From Ignavibacteriales bacterium (GTDB taxonomy: Bacteria; Bacteroidota; Ignavibacteria; Ignavibacteriales; Ignavibacteriaceae): a DNA stretch of 40,641 nt. Position numbers and translations under genes: made by a program. Position 1 is the first letter of the stretch. Each line of letters opens with the position of its first letter. The notes below the pieces were generated by a model. That model was not told where the DNA came from. It did not search any database and saw nothing but the letters and a program-made list of their open reading frames with translations. Of the stretch, positions 24,652 through 34,085 are shown one piece after another. The stretch spans positions 1 to 40,641 of the forward strand of contig JAAYVN010000083.1 of NCBI GenBank assembly GCA_012517155.1. The letters run 5' to 3'.

Positions 24652-27321
24652 CTAAGGAAGGATTTCCATAATTAATAGCCCACCCCCCATATTTGCTGGA
24701 AGTTTTGTTTCCATTTTGATCAGATCACCGGTTGAATTGTCGAACCAGTATGTATTCACTTCATTACCGGATTCCTTCTCGGTGATGGTTATTTTTCGCA
24801 CATCAAAATCTTTTCCCCCTGTGGATATTTTTTCAATGCCTTTCAACTCGGCAATTTGTAATTTGATCTTTGGTGCGCGAAGTTCAAATTGCCCGATCTC
24901 AACTCTTTCACCCTGACTTAAATCCAGAGACCGCACTGCTAATTCTATCCCTGTACCTTCTGAAACAAAAGCCTTTTCATAGGTTACGTTGATGGGCATA
25001 TTTTGTGGTCCCATCGACATATTACCCTCAGCCTTATTGTTTTCGAACTTGACGTTTACCACAGCCATCGGTTTTCTTAATTTCATCTCGATGGGAAGCA
25101 GTGTCGACGCATCAACAATTAATGAATCCTTTCCTGCCATCATTCCGGTATATTCATCAAGAATAACAAAAACTTTCTTTCCATTAATCTCAGTTGCTGT
25201 TATATCCCTGTGCATTTTCATTTCGATATTGGCACCGCCGGTACTTATCTTAAATAAATAACTCTTCTTGCCCGGAGTTATTTTACCGCCGTTAAAGGAG
25301 GTTATGTACTCGGCATCCTTGATCTCTTCCTTCTTTTCAAGTTCCACGTTATTTATATCTACTGTTATTTCATTCAGTTTTTTGGCAATAGCTTCCCTTA
25401 CCTCAACCTGTACTCTTCCTTTAAGATGCTTGGCGAGAAATTGCTCCATTGCCACCGTCATCGCAAGCCGGTTTTCTACTCCCGCAAATCCGTGTCCCTC
25501 ATCCGAAGCAACCATATATTCAACGGGCAGTTTGTGCTCTCTTAGTGCAATCACGATCTGATCCGATTCTGCCTTTTTTACTCTGGGATCATTTGCTCCC
25601 TGAACAACATATAAGGGCGCTTTGATTTGATTTGCGTAATAAAGCGGTGATTGGAATTTTAACATCTCTTTTTCTTTAAGGTCATTCATATCCCCCACGC
25701 GTATGTCAAACATTTTCTTAACCGGTGCCCAGTAGGGAGGAATTGAATTTAAGAGGGTAAGTATGCTTGAGGGACCTACAATGCTGAATCCGCATGCATA
25801 TAGATCAGGCGTGAAGGCAAGTCCTGCAAGTGTTGCATATCCACCATATGATCCCCCGGCAATGGAGATCCTCTTGGGATCTGCTATTCCCTCTTTTATC
25901 AGCCAGTTTACTCCATCTGTTATATCGTGTTGCATTGCCCCTCTCCCCCAGGTTTTATTTCCTGAATTCAGAAACTTTTTCCCGTATCCGGTTGATCCTC
26001 TGAAGTTGGGTTGTAGAACCGCATACCCCCGGTTTGCTAGAAACTGTGCGTAGGAATTGTAACCCCAAAAGTCTCTTGCCCATGGACCGCCGTGAATAAA
26101 CATAACTACCGGCAGGTTTTTGTGCTCAATTCCTTTAGGCAGTGTCAAATAAGCCGGAATAACAAGCCCGTCACGCGCTTCATACCTCACGGCTTTCATA
26201 TTTGCAAGATGCTCCGTAGGAAGATTTGGCCTCGATTTATAAAGAAGTTCTGCTTCTTTTAAGTTACGGTCATAGATATATACTGAACCGGGATCCACAT
26301 CCCTGGAAACCGAAACAAGCCATACTCTCTCGTCGGCAGTCTCAGATCGGATGCTGATTTCCCCTTCGGGAAGCTTTTCCCTCAGTACATTTAGGTCTTT
26401 TTCGACTTCCTTGTTCTTCGGATAGATCCTGAGTCTGTCCCCTTCATATGTTGTTGCTAATATTTCATTCGTTATTTCGGAAAACAATACATTCCCGAAA
26501 TCTACCTCATCAAGCGGGTCCTTTTCAATAAATTCAGTTTTACCTGTGGATAAATCGAAAAGCAGTAATTCAGTCTTGTCTGCATTTCCCTTGTTGGAAA
26601 CCATGTAAAACTTTTTTCCGTCTGGCATAAACCTTATCGGATATGCTTCCTCCTCACTGCTCACTGAAAAAATCTGCTCGGTTTTATCATTGTCCAAGCT
26701 TAGGATTTCGCTTCCGCCATCCGGCAGCATTCTTATTCCAAGTCTTAATTTCCCTTCCAGATCAGTTATCCAGCCTGCTATGTTTTCATCATTCTGTCTT
26801 ATTAATTTTCGCTCTCCGGTGGTTAGATTGATGTTATAAACATCGTGTAATTCAGGATTTCTGTCATTTAGTCCTATAATAATCTCATTCGGTTTATTGT
26901 GCGGAACGTCAATTATCATTGCTCTTACGTTATTCATTGGTGTCAAATCCAGCGCGGGGGGAACTGGATCTCCCTTCTGCGTCGGATCAATTGCATATAC
27001 TCTGTAGTTTTCGTCCCCCCCTTTATCCTGTACATATAGGATGTATCTGCTGTCCCTTGACCAGAAATAACCCGTTATTGGTCTTTTATCATCTGCTGTT
27101 AAAGGCTTTGCCTCTTCGAATTTCTGATTTCTTTCTTTTACCCAGATGTTTCTGACATTATTTAACGGTTTAAGAAAGGAAATGTATTTCCCGTCAGGTG
27201 AAATCTGGGCTCCCGATATTTCGGGATCACCAAAAAAAAGCTCCCTGTCTATTATGGGGGGCAGTTGAGCATAAATATTCATTACTATTCCCAATATGAT
27301 TGTTAAAAATACTGCTTTCAT
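24652..27321 (-). CDS. Secreted S9 prolyl-oligopeptidase-family peptidase with extra C-terminal domain
   Basis: The 889-aa protein has a signal peptide (MKAVFLTIILGIVMNIYAQ), an N-terminal beta-propeller (about 30-370, with units such as ISPDGKYISFL), and the S9 catalytic domain (about 375-635). The triad is S491 (IAGGSYGGYATLAG), D578 (QGANDPRV) and H610 (SDEGHGFAG). FIHGGPWARDFWG is the oxyanion region. Most S9 enzymes of this group end near here; this one continues for about 250 residues. The extension is beta-rich (DASTLLPIEMKLRKP, YWFDNSTGDLIKMETKLP) and resembles DUF3108-like periplasmic domains. It likely cleaves oligopeptides in the periplasm or outside. It is a single gene with its own terminator. 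Confidence 0.9.
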   Translation of the reverse strand: MKAVFLTIILGIVMNIYAQLPPIIDRELFFGDPEISGAQISPDGKYISFLKPLNNVRNIWVKERNQKFEEAKPLTADDKRPITGYFWSRDSRYILYVQDKGGDENYRVYAIDPTQKGDPVPPALDLTPMNNVRAMIIDVPHNKPNEIIIGLNDRNPELHDVYNINLTTGERKLIRQNDENIAGWITDLEGKLRLGIRMLPDGGSEILSLDNDKTEQIFSVSSEEEAYPIRFMPDGKKFYMVSNKGNADKTELLLFDLSTGKTEFIEKDPLDEVDFGNVLFSEITNEILATTYEGDRLRIYPKNKEVEKDLNVLREKLPEGEISIRSETADERVWLVSVSRDVDPGSVYIYDRNLKEAELLYKSRPNLPTEHLANMKAVRYEARDGLVIPAYLTLPKGIEHKNLPVVMFIHGGPWARDFWGYNSYAQFLANRGYAVLQPNFRGSTGYGKKFLNSGNKTWGRGAMQHDITDGVNWLIKEGIADPKRISIAGGSYGGYATLAGLAFTPDLYACGFSIVGPSSILTLLNSIPPYWAPVKKMFDIRVGDMNDLKEKEMLKFQSPLYYANQIKAPLYVVQGANDPRVKKAESDQIVIALREHKLPVEYMVASDEGHGFAGVENRLAMTVAMEQFLAKHLKGRVQVEVREAIAKKLNEITVDINNVELEKKEEIKDAEYITSFNGGKITPGKKSYLFKISTGGANIEMKMHRDITATEINGKKVFVILDEYTGMMAGKDSLIVDASTLLPIEMKLRKPMAVVNVKFENNKAEGNMSMGPQNMPINVTYEKAFVSEGTGIELAVRSLDLSQGERVEIGQFELRAPKIKLQIAELKGIEKISTGGKDFDVRKITITEKESGNEVNTYWFDNSTGDLIKMETKLPANMGGGLLIMEILP

Positions 27322-27390
27322 TTTTACTCCAGAAAATATTAAGTTTCTAATTAGTTTAGATTTGAAAATTCTTTTCGTAAAGTACGGTTA

Positions 27391-27422
27391 TTCCCGGTTA
27401 ACCACACAACATTTCCCGGTTA
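27391..27422. repeat. Paired direct repeat upstream of the S9 peptidase gene
   Basis: TTCCCGGTTA occurs at 27391-27400 and 27413-27422, 22 bases apart, which is two helical turns. A third GGTTA lies at 27386-27390. The block sits 70-101 bases before the S9 start, in the 113-base gap after lptB. The spacing suits a regulator bound twice to one face of DNA; no known site is recognised. Confidence 0.45.
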
Positions 27423-27434
27423 CGGAAAATTCCT

Positions 27435-28172
27435 TTAATACCTGTCTAATTTGAATTTCTCTCCGAGATAAAGTTTTCTCACCTCTTCATCTTCGGCAAG
27501 GTAATCCGCACTGCCTGATCTGAAAATTATCCCGTTAATCAGTATATATGCATTGTCCACAATACTTAGTGTCTCATGCACATTATGATCTGTTATCAGA
27601 ACTCCTATTCCCCTGTGCTTGAGATTTGATACAATGTTCATTATATCCTCTACCGCTATCGGATCAACACCTGCAAAGGGCTCATCCAACAGTATAAAAC
27701 TCGGGTCCGTTGCCAATGCTCTCGCAATTTCTGTTCTTCTTCTCTCTCCTCCGCTTAATTGAAAACCCAAACTCTTTCTGATATGCGTAACACTCAGATC
27801 CTCCAGCAGTTTCTCCATCTTCTCTTTTCTCTCTTTACTGTTCAGGTTCATCATCTGTAACACTGCCATAATATTGTCCTCTACAGATAGTCTTCTGAAT
27901 ATGGACGCCTCCTGCGGTAAATACCCGATCCCCATCCTTGCTCTTTTGTACATAGGTACATTGGTGATGTTTAGATCATCAAGAAATACTTCTCCCGAAT
28001 TCGGTTTTATCATCCCCATCATCATATAAAATGTGGTCGTCTTTCCTGCTCCGTTTGGTCCAAGCAAACCTACAATTTCCCCCTTTGTTACTTTAACGGA
28101 AGCTTTATTCACCACCGTTCTTTTTTTGTATATCTTGACCAGATCCTTTGAACTTAATGTTGTTTCATTCAT
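27435..28172 (-). CDS. lptB: Lipopolysaccharide export ABC transporter ATPase
   Basis: LptB powers extraction of lipopolysaccharide from the inner membrane together with LptFG and passes it to LptC and LptA. The 245-aa length is usual. Visible are Walker A GPNGAGKTT, the Q-loop region GIGYLPQEASIFRRLSVEDN, signature LSGGERRRTEIARAL, Walker B FILLDEPFAGVDP and the H-loop ITDHNV. The strings EASIFR and LSGGERRR are typical of LptB rather than other ABC ATPases. It follows the OstA/LptA-like gene by 10 bases and is the last gene of the envelope operon. lptF and lptG are not in the window. Confidence 0.95.
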   Translation of the reverse strand: MNETTLSSKDLVKIYKKRTVVNKASVKVTKGEIVGLLGPNGAGKTTTFYMMMGMIKPNSGEVFLDDLNITNVPMYKRARMGIGYLPQEASIFRRLSVEDNIMAVLQMMNLNSKERKEKMEKLLEDLSVTHIRKSLGFQLSGGERRRTEIARALATDPSFILLDEPFAGVDPIAVEDIMNIVSNLKHRGIGVLITDHNVHETLSIVDNAYILINGIIFRSGSADYLAEDEEVRKLYLGEKFKLDRY

Positions 28173-28182
28173 ATCAGCATAA

Positions 28183-29622
28183 TCATTTTCTAATTGTTTC
28201 CAGTAACTTCTCTTTTACCGGTTTGTCTTCATAAATTTTGAATTTCGGAAGGACAAATTCTTTTTCTTTTCCCTTGATCAGATTTTCAGGATAATAATCA
28301 CTTTTCGGTTCTCCGTAAAGTCGTACTGTGCTTACTTTCCTGCTTTCAAATTCAATTATTGCTTCTTTCGAACTTGCTTTTATCAGCCCGTTCGGTTTAT
28401 TCTCCTCATACATGTTGTAAAGGCTTAAAACGTTCTCAAATACTTCCACCTTGCTGATCTCCCCCTCACGAAAGTGCATATTAATATCTCTTCCGGATAT
28501 TTGGTCATATCTTGTCAGCGCCAGTTCATTTTGTGAAACAATTAACGCATTTGTTCTGACTAGCACACGGTTGATCCTGTTCCCCTTAAGATATATACTC
28601 AACGAGTCCCCCGATAGTTGGGTGTAATCATACCACATGACCGGTGGATTGTTTTTCTCTCCCATTTTGTTGGTTATTATTTTTTCCTCGTTGCGGAAAT
28701 ATAGCGTCTGATCATTTCTCGAAGAGAAGTTCTTTCTTATGATCTCCACGGAATCCCTGGCAATAAATAAATTAACTGTATCACGGAAAGCTTCCATTAC
28801 CTCGGCTTTGATTATTAACGTGTCAATAGATTGCAATGTGTCCGGCGCTAGCGCAATCCTCTCCTTGATTACTGTAGAATCTTCTTCCGAAAAAACCACC
28901 GAATCTCGCCCCCCTCCATATACTGTGTCTATTTGTATTAACCGGGGATTTTTATCTATTATACTGAAATCCTGCAGTCGGTAATCTTCAATGTAATTCC
29001 CGAATATCTTAGTCCCGTTCTCCTTGTTTTCGATAACCACATCCCCGTAACCATATGTCTCCTGCTTTATTCTGAAATGAGTCAGACTGTCCGCATTTAT
29101 GCTGTTGGATTTATCGGTAATTTTTACTCTGCCATAGGCTGTCGCTTGGTCCAGAAATCTGTAATAGATCAACCTGTCTGCCGTCATGGTCGAAACAGTA
29201 TCGTACAATCTGACCCGCTCCCGAAAATCGGCTTTGTTTTCGTTAAACAGATATTCTCCGGTGTTGGCGGTTAAAATTACTTTACTGTCGTTAAGTTTAA
29301 CTCCTTTATCTGAAAATGCTTTTCTGATATTTCCGAAATAAAATCCCTCAGGTGTTTCAATTGTTAGTGTGTCCTGCGTTACTACAACGTTCCCAATCAG
29401 TTTTGCATCGTTCCTTGCCAGATACTGTATGGCTCTGTCACACGTTATTATTACGTTCCCCTGCGTAAGAATTACATTACCGCTTACTTCTCTTACCGAT
29501 TCCCCGTTCTCAACCCTCCCGGTAAGTTCATTTCCTATTACGGTTATACTCTTAGTTGTATCCTGCCCCCATAAACTCAGCGTCAGCAACAAGATTATAA
29601 ATAATATGGCCCTTCCTCTCAT
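28183..29622 (-). CDS. Large OstA/LptA-like periplasmic protein of LPS transport
   Basis: The 479-aa protein has a signal peptide (MRGRAILFIILLLTLSLWGQ) followed by repeated beta strands of the OstA/LptA type: VREVSGNVILTQGNVIITCD, AKLIGNVVVTQDTLTIETPE, ADFRERVRLYDTVSTMTAD and TYGYGDVVIENKENGTKIFG. These build the beta-jellyroll bridge that carries lipopolysaccharide across the periplasm. It is more than twice the length of E. coli LptA (about 185 aa) yet lacks an obvious LptD barrel, so it may be a longer single-chain bridge. Its start overlaps the lptC stop (ATGA), and lptB follows. The lptC-lptA-lptB order and the fold make the role fairly firm. Confidence 0.85.
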   Translation of the reverse strand: MRGRAILFIILLLTLSLWGQDTTKSITVIGNELTGRVENGESVREVSGNVILTQGNVIITCDRAIQYLARNDAKLIGNVVVTQDTLTIETPEGFYFGNIRKAFSDKGVKLNDSKVILTANTGEYLFNENKADFRERVRLYDTVSTMTADRLIYYRFLDQATAYGRVKITDKSNSINADSLTHFRIKQETYGYGDVVIENKENGTKIFGNYIEDYRLQDFSIIDKNPRLIQIDTVYGGGRDSVVFSEEDSTVIKERIALAPDTLQSIDTLIIKAEVMEAFRDTVNLFIARDSVEIIRKNFSSRNDQTLYFRNEEKIITNKMGEKNNPPVMWYDYTQLSGDSLSIYLKGNRINRVLVRTNALIVSQNELALTRYDQISGRDINMHFREGEISKVEVFENVLSLYNMYEENKPNGLIKASSKEAIIEFESRKVSTVRLYGEPKSDYYPENLIKGKEKEFVLPKFKIYEDKPVKEKLLETIRK

Positions 29623-30155
29623 CTCAGGGTATCCCTATTTGTTACATATGTCACCCTGTATATTGTGTAATTCTTAAGATTCCTGTCTGACTCAAATCCG
29701 AATCCCTCAATCACTTCTGTGGGGGAAGTTATTTTAACAAACTTATCACTAACGATTCTCTCTTCCTGATTTTTCCACATAAGTTCCTCTGTCCTTAAAA
29801 CAATCCCCGCAGAGTCGTTGGTTGCCACCACATTTCCGATAGCGTATAGGTTTCTGGTTGCCTCATCCATTTTGCCCCGCAGCGAGGTTAAGGTGGTAGT
29901 CTTCTTTTCAAAATCATTGTAAAAGTCCACTCTTAAATTGCTGTCTATTATAGTTTCTTCCTTGAACATTCTTACATGCCCAGCCCACATTATCGCCTTT
30001 GTTTTTCCCGAATCCGAAAAAATTATTGTGCTGCTCCAGCTTTCTTGTAATGGGATTTCCTGAACTCTCAGTGATTCGTTGATATTCGGTTTCACTTTCT
30101 GCCGGGTGCACCCGAAGAATACTAATATCATTAACAGGAAGAAAAGATACTTCAT
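29619..30155 (-). CDS. lptC: LptC, membrane-anchored LPS export protein
   Basis: The 178-aa protein has an N-terminal hydrophobic segment ending in a lipobox-like FFGC (C16), so it may be a lipoprotein rather than an LptC with a plain transmembrane anchor. The remainder is a single beta-jellyroll domain with LptC-like strands (KTKAIMWAGHVRMFKE, RVDFYNDFEKKTTTLTSLRG, YAIGNVVATNDSAGIVLRTE). LptC receives lipopolysaccharide from LptB2FG and hands it to LptA. It overlaps the kdsD stop and the start of the OstA/LptA-like gene, each by four bases (ATGA), so it is tightly coupled in the Kdo-Lpt operon. Sequence identity with E. coli LptC is low by eye; context supports the call. Confidence 0.85.
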   Translation of the reverse strand: MKYLFFLLMILVFFGCTRQKVKPNINESLRVQEIPLQESWSSTIIFSDSGKTKAIMWAGHVRMFKEETIIDSNLRVDFYNDFEKKTTTLTSLRGKMDEATRNLYAIGNVVATNDSAGIVLRTEELMWKNQEERIVSDKFVKITSPTEVIEGFGFESDRNLKNYTIYRVTYVTNRDTLR

Positions 30156-31117
30156 CTTCTCTCTAAACCCAGATTTATCAGGTCATGTAAATGCACTACT
30201 CCCTTGATATTTTTTTCTTCCGCAACTACCAATGCGGTTATCTTAAATCTCTCCATCTGCTGCAACGCAAATGAGGCTAAGAGGTCCGGACTTATTGTCT
30301 TTGGCTTACTTGTCATCATTTCGCCTGCTTTTATTCCGTTCAGATCCTGACTTTTCTCTAGCAACCTCCTTAGATCTCCGTCTGTGATTATTCCCGTCAG
30401 TTTATTTTCTTCATCAACAACACATGTCATTCCTAGTCTCTTCGACGTTATCTCGAAAATAGTCTCCTTAAATGATGTCTCTTCTCTCACGACCGGTACT
30501 TTATCCCCTTTTATCATTATCTCTTTTATTCTTAGTGATAATCTTTTTCCTAAACTCCCCCCCGGGTGCAGTTGTGCAAAGTCTTCCTGAGTAAAACATC
30601 TTAATTCTAAAAGACAAACCGCCAGTGCATCTCCTAAAGCAAGCATCGCTGTGGTAGATGATGTAGGCGCAAGATCAAGTGGACAAGCCTCCTCCGTTAT
30701 TCCCATTTCTAGCACTATATCCGCTTCACTTCCAAGTTTTGAATTTCTGTTGGACATTATTCCTATTATCGGAACGTGTAACCGCTGGATCATCGGAACA
30801 AGATTAATTACCTCCTCGGTGTTTCCGCTCTTCGAAAGGATTATAACTACATCATCCCGCCTTACCATCCCGAGATCACCGTGCAATGCATCTGTCGGAT
30901 GAAGAAATATTGCTGCCGTCCCCGTCGAATTCATAGTCGCAACTATCTTCCTGGCAATTAATCCTGACTTCCCCATTCCTGTCAATACCACCCTTCCCTT
31001 ACACTCAATTATCAGCTTTACTGCTTTTTCAAATTCATCGTTTATCATCCGCGATAAACCCGCAACTGCTTTTGCCTCTATCTCAACTACTTGACGCCCT
31101 TTTATTTTTATGTCCAT
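30152..31117 (-). CDS. kdsD: Arabinose-5-phosphate isomerase (KdsD/KpsF)
   Basis: Converts ribulose 5-phosphate to arabinose 5-phosphate, the first step to Kdo, the inner sugar of lipopolysaccharide. The 321-aa protein has an N-terminal SIS sugar-isomerase domain (VVLTGMGKSGLIARKI, FLHPTDALHGDLGM, IILSKSGNTEEV, and CPLDLAPTSSTTAMLALGDA) and two C-terminal CBS domains (about 205-321). All are as in KdsD. It lies between kdsA, which uses its product, and lptC. It starts 20 bases after the kdsA stop and overlaps lptC by four bases. Confidence 0.95.
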   Translation of the reverse strand: MDIKIKGRQVVEIEAKAVAGLSRMINDEFEKAVKLIIECKGRVVLTGMGKSGLIARKIVATMNSTGTAAIFLHPTDALHGDLGMVRRDDVVIILSKSGNTEEVINLVPMIQRLHVPIIGIMSNRNSKLGSEADIVLEMGITEEACPLDLAPTSSTTAMLALGDALAVCLLELRCFTQEDFAQLHPGGSLGKRLSLRIKEIMIKGDKVPVVREETSFKETIFEITSKRLGMTCVVDEENKLTGIITDGDLRRLLEKSQDLNGIKAGEMMTSKPKTISPDLLASFALQQMERFKITALVVAEEKNIKGVVHLHDLINLGLERR

Positions 31118-31137
31118 ATTTTTCGTTATCTTAAATT

Positions 31138-31935
31138 TTATTTAATCCTGTTTATCTCCAGCAACAGAGGTTCGAGTTCATCAAGACTCAACTGACTCCC
31201 CGCATCACTCAACGCTTTTGACGGCTCGGGATGCACTTCAAGAAATAACGCATCTACTCCAACAGCTACCGCTGCTTTTGCCAGTGGTTTTATAAATTTC
31301 GGCTGCCCACCGCTTACTGTTCCCTGACTTGGTAATTGCACTGAATGAGTTGCATCCATCACAACCGGATATCCGGTCTCCCTCATGATCACCAGTGAAC
31401 GCATATCAACCACCAGATTGTGATATCCAAATGTGGTCCCTCTTTCCGTCAGCATAATCTGATTGTTCCCGGTTGATGCCACTTTATCTGATACCTGTTT
31501 CATATCCTCCGGTGCAAGAAACTGCCCTTTCTTTATGTTTACAACTCTTCCGCTTTTCCCCGCCGCAATCAATAAATCCGTCTGCCGGCAAAGGAAAGCA
31601 GGTATTTGCAATATGTCGGCATATTCCGCTGCACTTTCCACCTCTTCAACTGTGTGTACATCTGTGATTATTGGAACATGCAGCGTTTCTTTTACTTCTC
31701 TCAGAATCTCAAGCGCTTCTTTCTCCCCTATTGTGGTAAAAGAGCTTACATTGGTTCGGTTTGCTTTCTTGTAGCTTGATTTGAATATGTATGGATAGTT
31801 ACATCTCTCCGCTATCTCTTTAATCCTCTCAGCGGTATTTAATATCATATCCCGCCCCTCAACTACACAAGGTCCTGCTATCAGCACCAGCGGACTTCCG
31901 TCCCCTATTGGTATTTTGTCAACTTTAATCTTCAT
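31138..31935 (-). CDS. kdsA: 3-deoxy-8-phosphooctulonate synthase (KDO-8-P synthase)
   Basis: Condenses arabinose 5-phosphate with phosphoenolpyruvate to KDO 8-phosphate. With the ATG at 31935 the protein is 265 aa, close to the family norm. Marks include [15 protein letters not shown] at the N terminus, [74 protein letters not shown] and [20 protein letters not shown] longer in-frame reading to 32106 runs backward through ruvB and adds no family sequence. The chosen start overlaps the ruvB end by 11 bases. kdsC, the next phosphatase of the pathway, is not in the window. Confidence 0.95.
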   Translation of the reverse strand: MKIKVDKIPIGDGSPLVLIAGPCVVEGRDMILNTAERIKEIAERCNYPYIFKSSYKKANRTNVSSFTTIGEKEALEILREVKETLHVPIITDVHTVEEVESAAEYADILQIPAFLCRQTDLLIAAGKSGRVVNIKKGQFLAPEDMKQVSDKVASTGNNQIMLTERGTTFGYHNLVVDMRSLVIMRETGYPVVMDATHSVQLPSQGTVSGGQPKFIKPLAKAAVAVGVDALFLEVHPEPSKALSDAGSQLSLDELEPLLLEINRIK

Positions 31936-32968
31936 AGCTTTCAAATAATGGATTCGTTCCTTTTTTTGGTCTCTTACCGAATTTCTCATAAGCAAGTTTT
32001 GTTGCTTCTCTTCCCCTTGGTGTCCTTTGCAGAAATCCCTGCTGTATAAGATATGGTTCGTAAACTTCTTCAATTGTCCCCGCATCCTCATTAACGGCAA
32101 CTGCAAGGGAGTTTAATCCAACCGGGCCCCCGTTGAATTTTTCTATGATCGTCATTATTATTTCTTTATCCATCTCATCCAAACCGCTCTCATCAACCTC
32201 AAGTGCGTCCAGTGCTTTTTTTGCAATCTCCAGTGTAACGGATTTTTTATCCTCGAAGTCGGCAAAGTCCCTCGTCCTTCTTAAAAGCCTGTTTGCTATT
32301 CTCGGTGTTCCTCGCGACCTCTTTGCAATTTCCATCGATGCCTCCTTCTCAACAGCTATGTCCATTATCTTTGCTGATCTTAACAATATTTTATCTATCA
32401 GTTCGGCATCGTAGTAATCAAGCCGGGATTTGATCCCGAATCTGTCTCTTAACGGAGAGGTCAGCATTCCGGCTCTGGTTGTTGCACCGATTAAAGTGTA
32501 TTTCGGAAGTTGTATCTGTACACTTCGCGCATTTGGTCCGCTGTCTATCATTATATCCAACTTGTAATCTTCCATTGCCGAATATAAGAACTCTTCAACT
32601 ACCGGACTTAATCTGTGAATCTCGTCTATAAATAAAACCGATTTCTCTTCCAGATTCGTAAGCAGCCCCGCCAAATCCCCTGGCTTTTCCAGCACTGGTC
32701 CTGAAGTCGCTTTGATTTTCACTCCCAGTTCGTTTGCTATTATATACGATAGAGTCGTCTTTCCAAGCCCTGGCGGTCCTGTTAAAAGCACGTGATCAAG
32801 TGCCTCTCCACGTTTCTTTGCAGCGGTAATAAATACCTTCAGGTTATCGGTTATTTTCGACTGCCCGACAAAATCACTGAACCTGTGGGGACGGAGTGTC
32901 TGTTCCAATTTCCTCTCTTCTTCTAACGCCCGGTTATTCGTCAACTTCGATTTTCTGTTATTTTCCAA
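31925..32968 (-). CDS. ruvB: Holliday junction branch-migration helicase RuvB
   Basis: The ATPase ring that drives branch migration with RuvA during recombination and repair. The 347-aa protein shows Walker [13 protein letters not shown], Walker [19 protein letters not shown], sensor 1 with [18 protein letters not shown] (including the arginine finger), [16 protein letters not shown] (sensor 2) and the C-terminal winged helix ([12 protein letters not shown], then [14 protein letters not shown]). The start is TTG 32968, 4 bases after the stop of the upstream membrane-protein gene. Its 3' end contains the start of kdsA. ruvA and ruvC are not nearby. Confidence 0.96.
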   Translation of the reverse strand: MENNRKSKLTNNRALEEERKLEQTLRPHRFSDFVGQSKITDNLKVFITAAKKRGEALDHVLLTGPPGLGKTTLSYIIANELGVKIKATSGPVLEKPGDLAGLLTNLEEKSVLFIDEIHRLSPVVEEFLYSAMEDYKLDIMIDSGPNARSVQIQLPKYTLIGATTRAGMLTSPLRDRFGIKSRLDYYDAELIDKILLRSAKIMDIAVEKEASMEIAKRSRGTPRIANRLLRRTRDFADFEDKKSVTLEIAKKALDALEVDESGLDEMDKEIIMTIIEKFNGGPVGLNSLAVAVNEDAGTIEEVYEPYLIQQGFLQRTPRGREATKLAYEKFGKRPKKGTNPLFESYED

Positions 32969-32972
32969 ATTC

Positions 32973-34067
32973 TTATGTCACCAGTGCTTTGTTTTTAATG
33001 TTAAACTTGTTGATCAGCCATACCAGAAGCATCATCAATCCAATCATTACAAATGCACACCCTATCGTGAGTACAGGTCCGAATGCTTGCTTGAATAGCA
33101 GCGTTATCCCTGGATTCCACGTGCTTCCGTATAGGATCATTAAATGCACTACGTATATCAGCAATGTGTTCCTTCCTAATAGTATTAAAATCCTTGGGAT
33201 GGATTCAAGTCTTGCGGATATGTATGTAAATACCGCATTAAATATTAACACAATGCCCAGCCTCAGTACCACTAGCGCAGGACTCGTTGTCCAAAGGGTG
33301 CTTGTCCCGGTAAGCTGTTGTTCCACTATGTCTATTAACAGTGCCAGAATTATTAATCCCGATCCAATTCCTGCTAAGTAAACTGTGAATTTCTTTTGTC
33401 TGAAAACATTTGGCTTGTCAGCAAGAAAACTCCCCAGAAATGCCCCCGCAGTCAGATACGCTAAAAACGGGAATATCGGGAAAAAACTCCCTGCACTTCT
33501 CGACAAGTACCCCGCTAATCCCCTGTGCATATACTCCAGCCAGTTTACTTTTTCCGTAAAGTAATAAGCCACTATTATCATAATCGTAAATGTAAGGAAT
33601 ACTGTCTTATCCCGTCCTCCCAGTTTTTCTGAAATCCACGCTAAAAGTACAATGCTTGCTAGCCCTATACTTATTAAGTGTAGTACATCCACTGTGAAAA
33701 ATATATCGAGTTGCTGTTGTGTTACGAAACCCCAATATACTATTGTCGGCGTCGGATATCTCAGGATATAGGCCACAAAGAGAAGCAATAACGATCTTTT
33801 TAATCCTCGCATTACTCTCGGATTTTGCGCAAATGGTACTTTCTGCAATCTGAAAAGATAAGTGAATACAGTGCCGGCAGTAAATAAAAATATTGGAGCG
33901 GTAAGTCCCCTGTTTGTATGCCATAAAGCATATAACCAGTTGTCAAAACTCCTGTATTCAGCCGCAAGCAGAACATCTATTGTGTGTCCCTGAACCATGT
34001 TCAGCACTGCAAATGCTCTGATAAGGTCTATGAATATAATTCTGTTTTTACTTGCTACCGGCGTCAT
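32973..34067 (-). CDS. Polytopic membrane acyltransferase-like protein (DUF1624/HGSNAT group)
   Basis: The 364-aa protein has about nine to ten hydrophobic segments over its whole length. Its N terminus, [20 protein letters not shown], carries the D-x-x-R-x7-9-H pattern of the DUF1624/heparan-alpha-glucosaminide N-acetyltransferase fold, followed by [19 protein letters not shown]. Members are thought to move acyl groups onto sugars across the inner membrane. Its position between ridA (18 bases upstream) and ruvB, ahead of the Kdo-Lpt genes, would suit acylation of a cell-surface sugar, but that is inference. It could also be a related acyltransferase-3 type protein. Confidence 0.75.
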   Translation of the reverse strand: MTPVASKNRIIFIDLIRAFAVLNMVQGHTIDVLLAAEYRSFDNWLYALWHTNRGLTAPIFLFTAGTVFTYLFRLQKVPFAQNPRVMRGLKRSLLLLFVAYILRYPTPTIVYWGFVTQQQLDIFFTVDVLHLISIGLASIVLLAWISEKLGGRDKTVFLTFTIMIIVAYYFTEKVNWLEYMHRGLAGYLSRSAGSFFPIFPFLAYLTAGAFLGSFLADKPNVFRQKKFTVYLAGIGSGLIILALLIDIVEQQLTGTSTLWTTSPALVVLRLGIVLIFNAVFTYISARLESIPRILILLGRNTLLIYVVHLMILYGSTWNPGITLLFKQAFGPVLTIGCAFVMIGLMMLLVWLINKFNIKNKALVT

Positions 34068-34085
34068 TCTCTCAAAATGCTTTTT

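Noticed and set aside
31936-32106. N-terminal extension of kdsA into ruvB
   Set aside because: The added 57 residues are read in the wrong frame of ruvB and have no KdsA similarity; the family N terminus begins at 31935.
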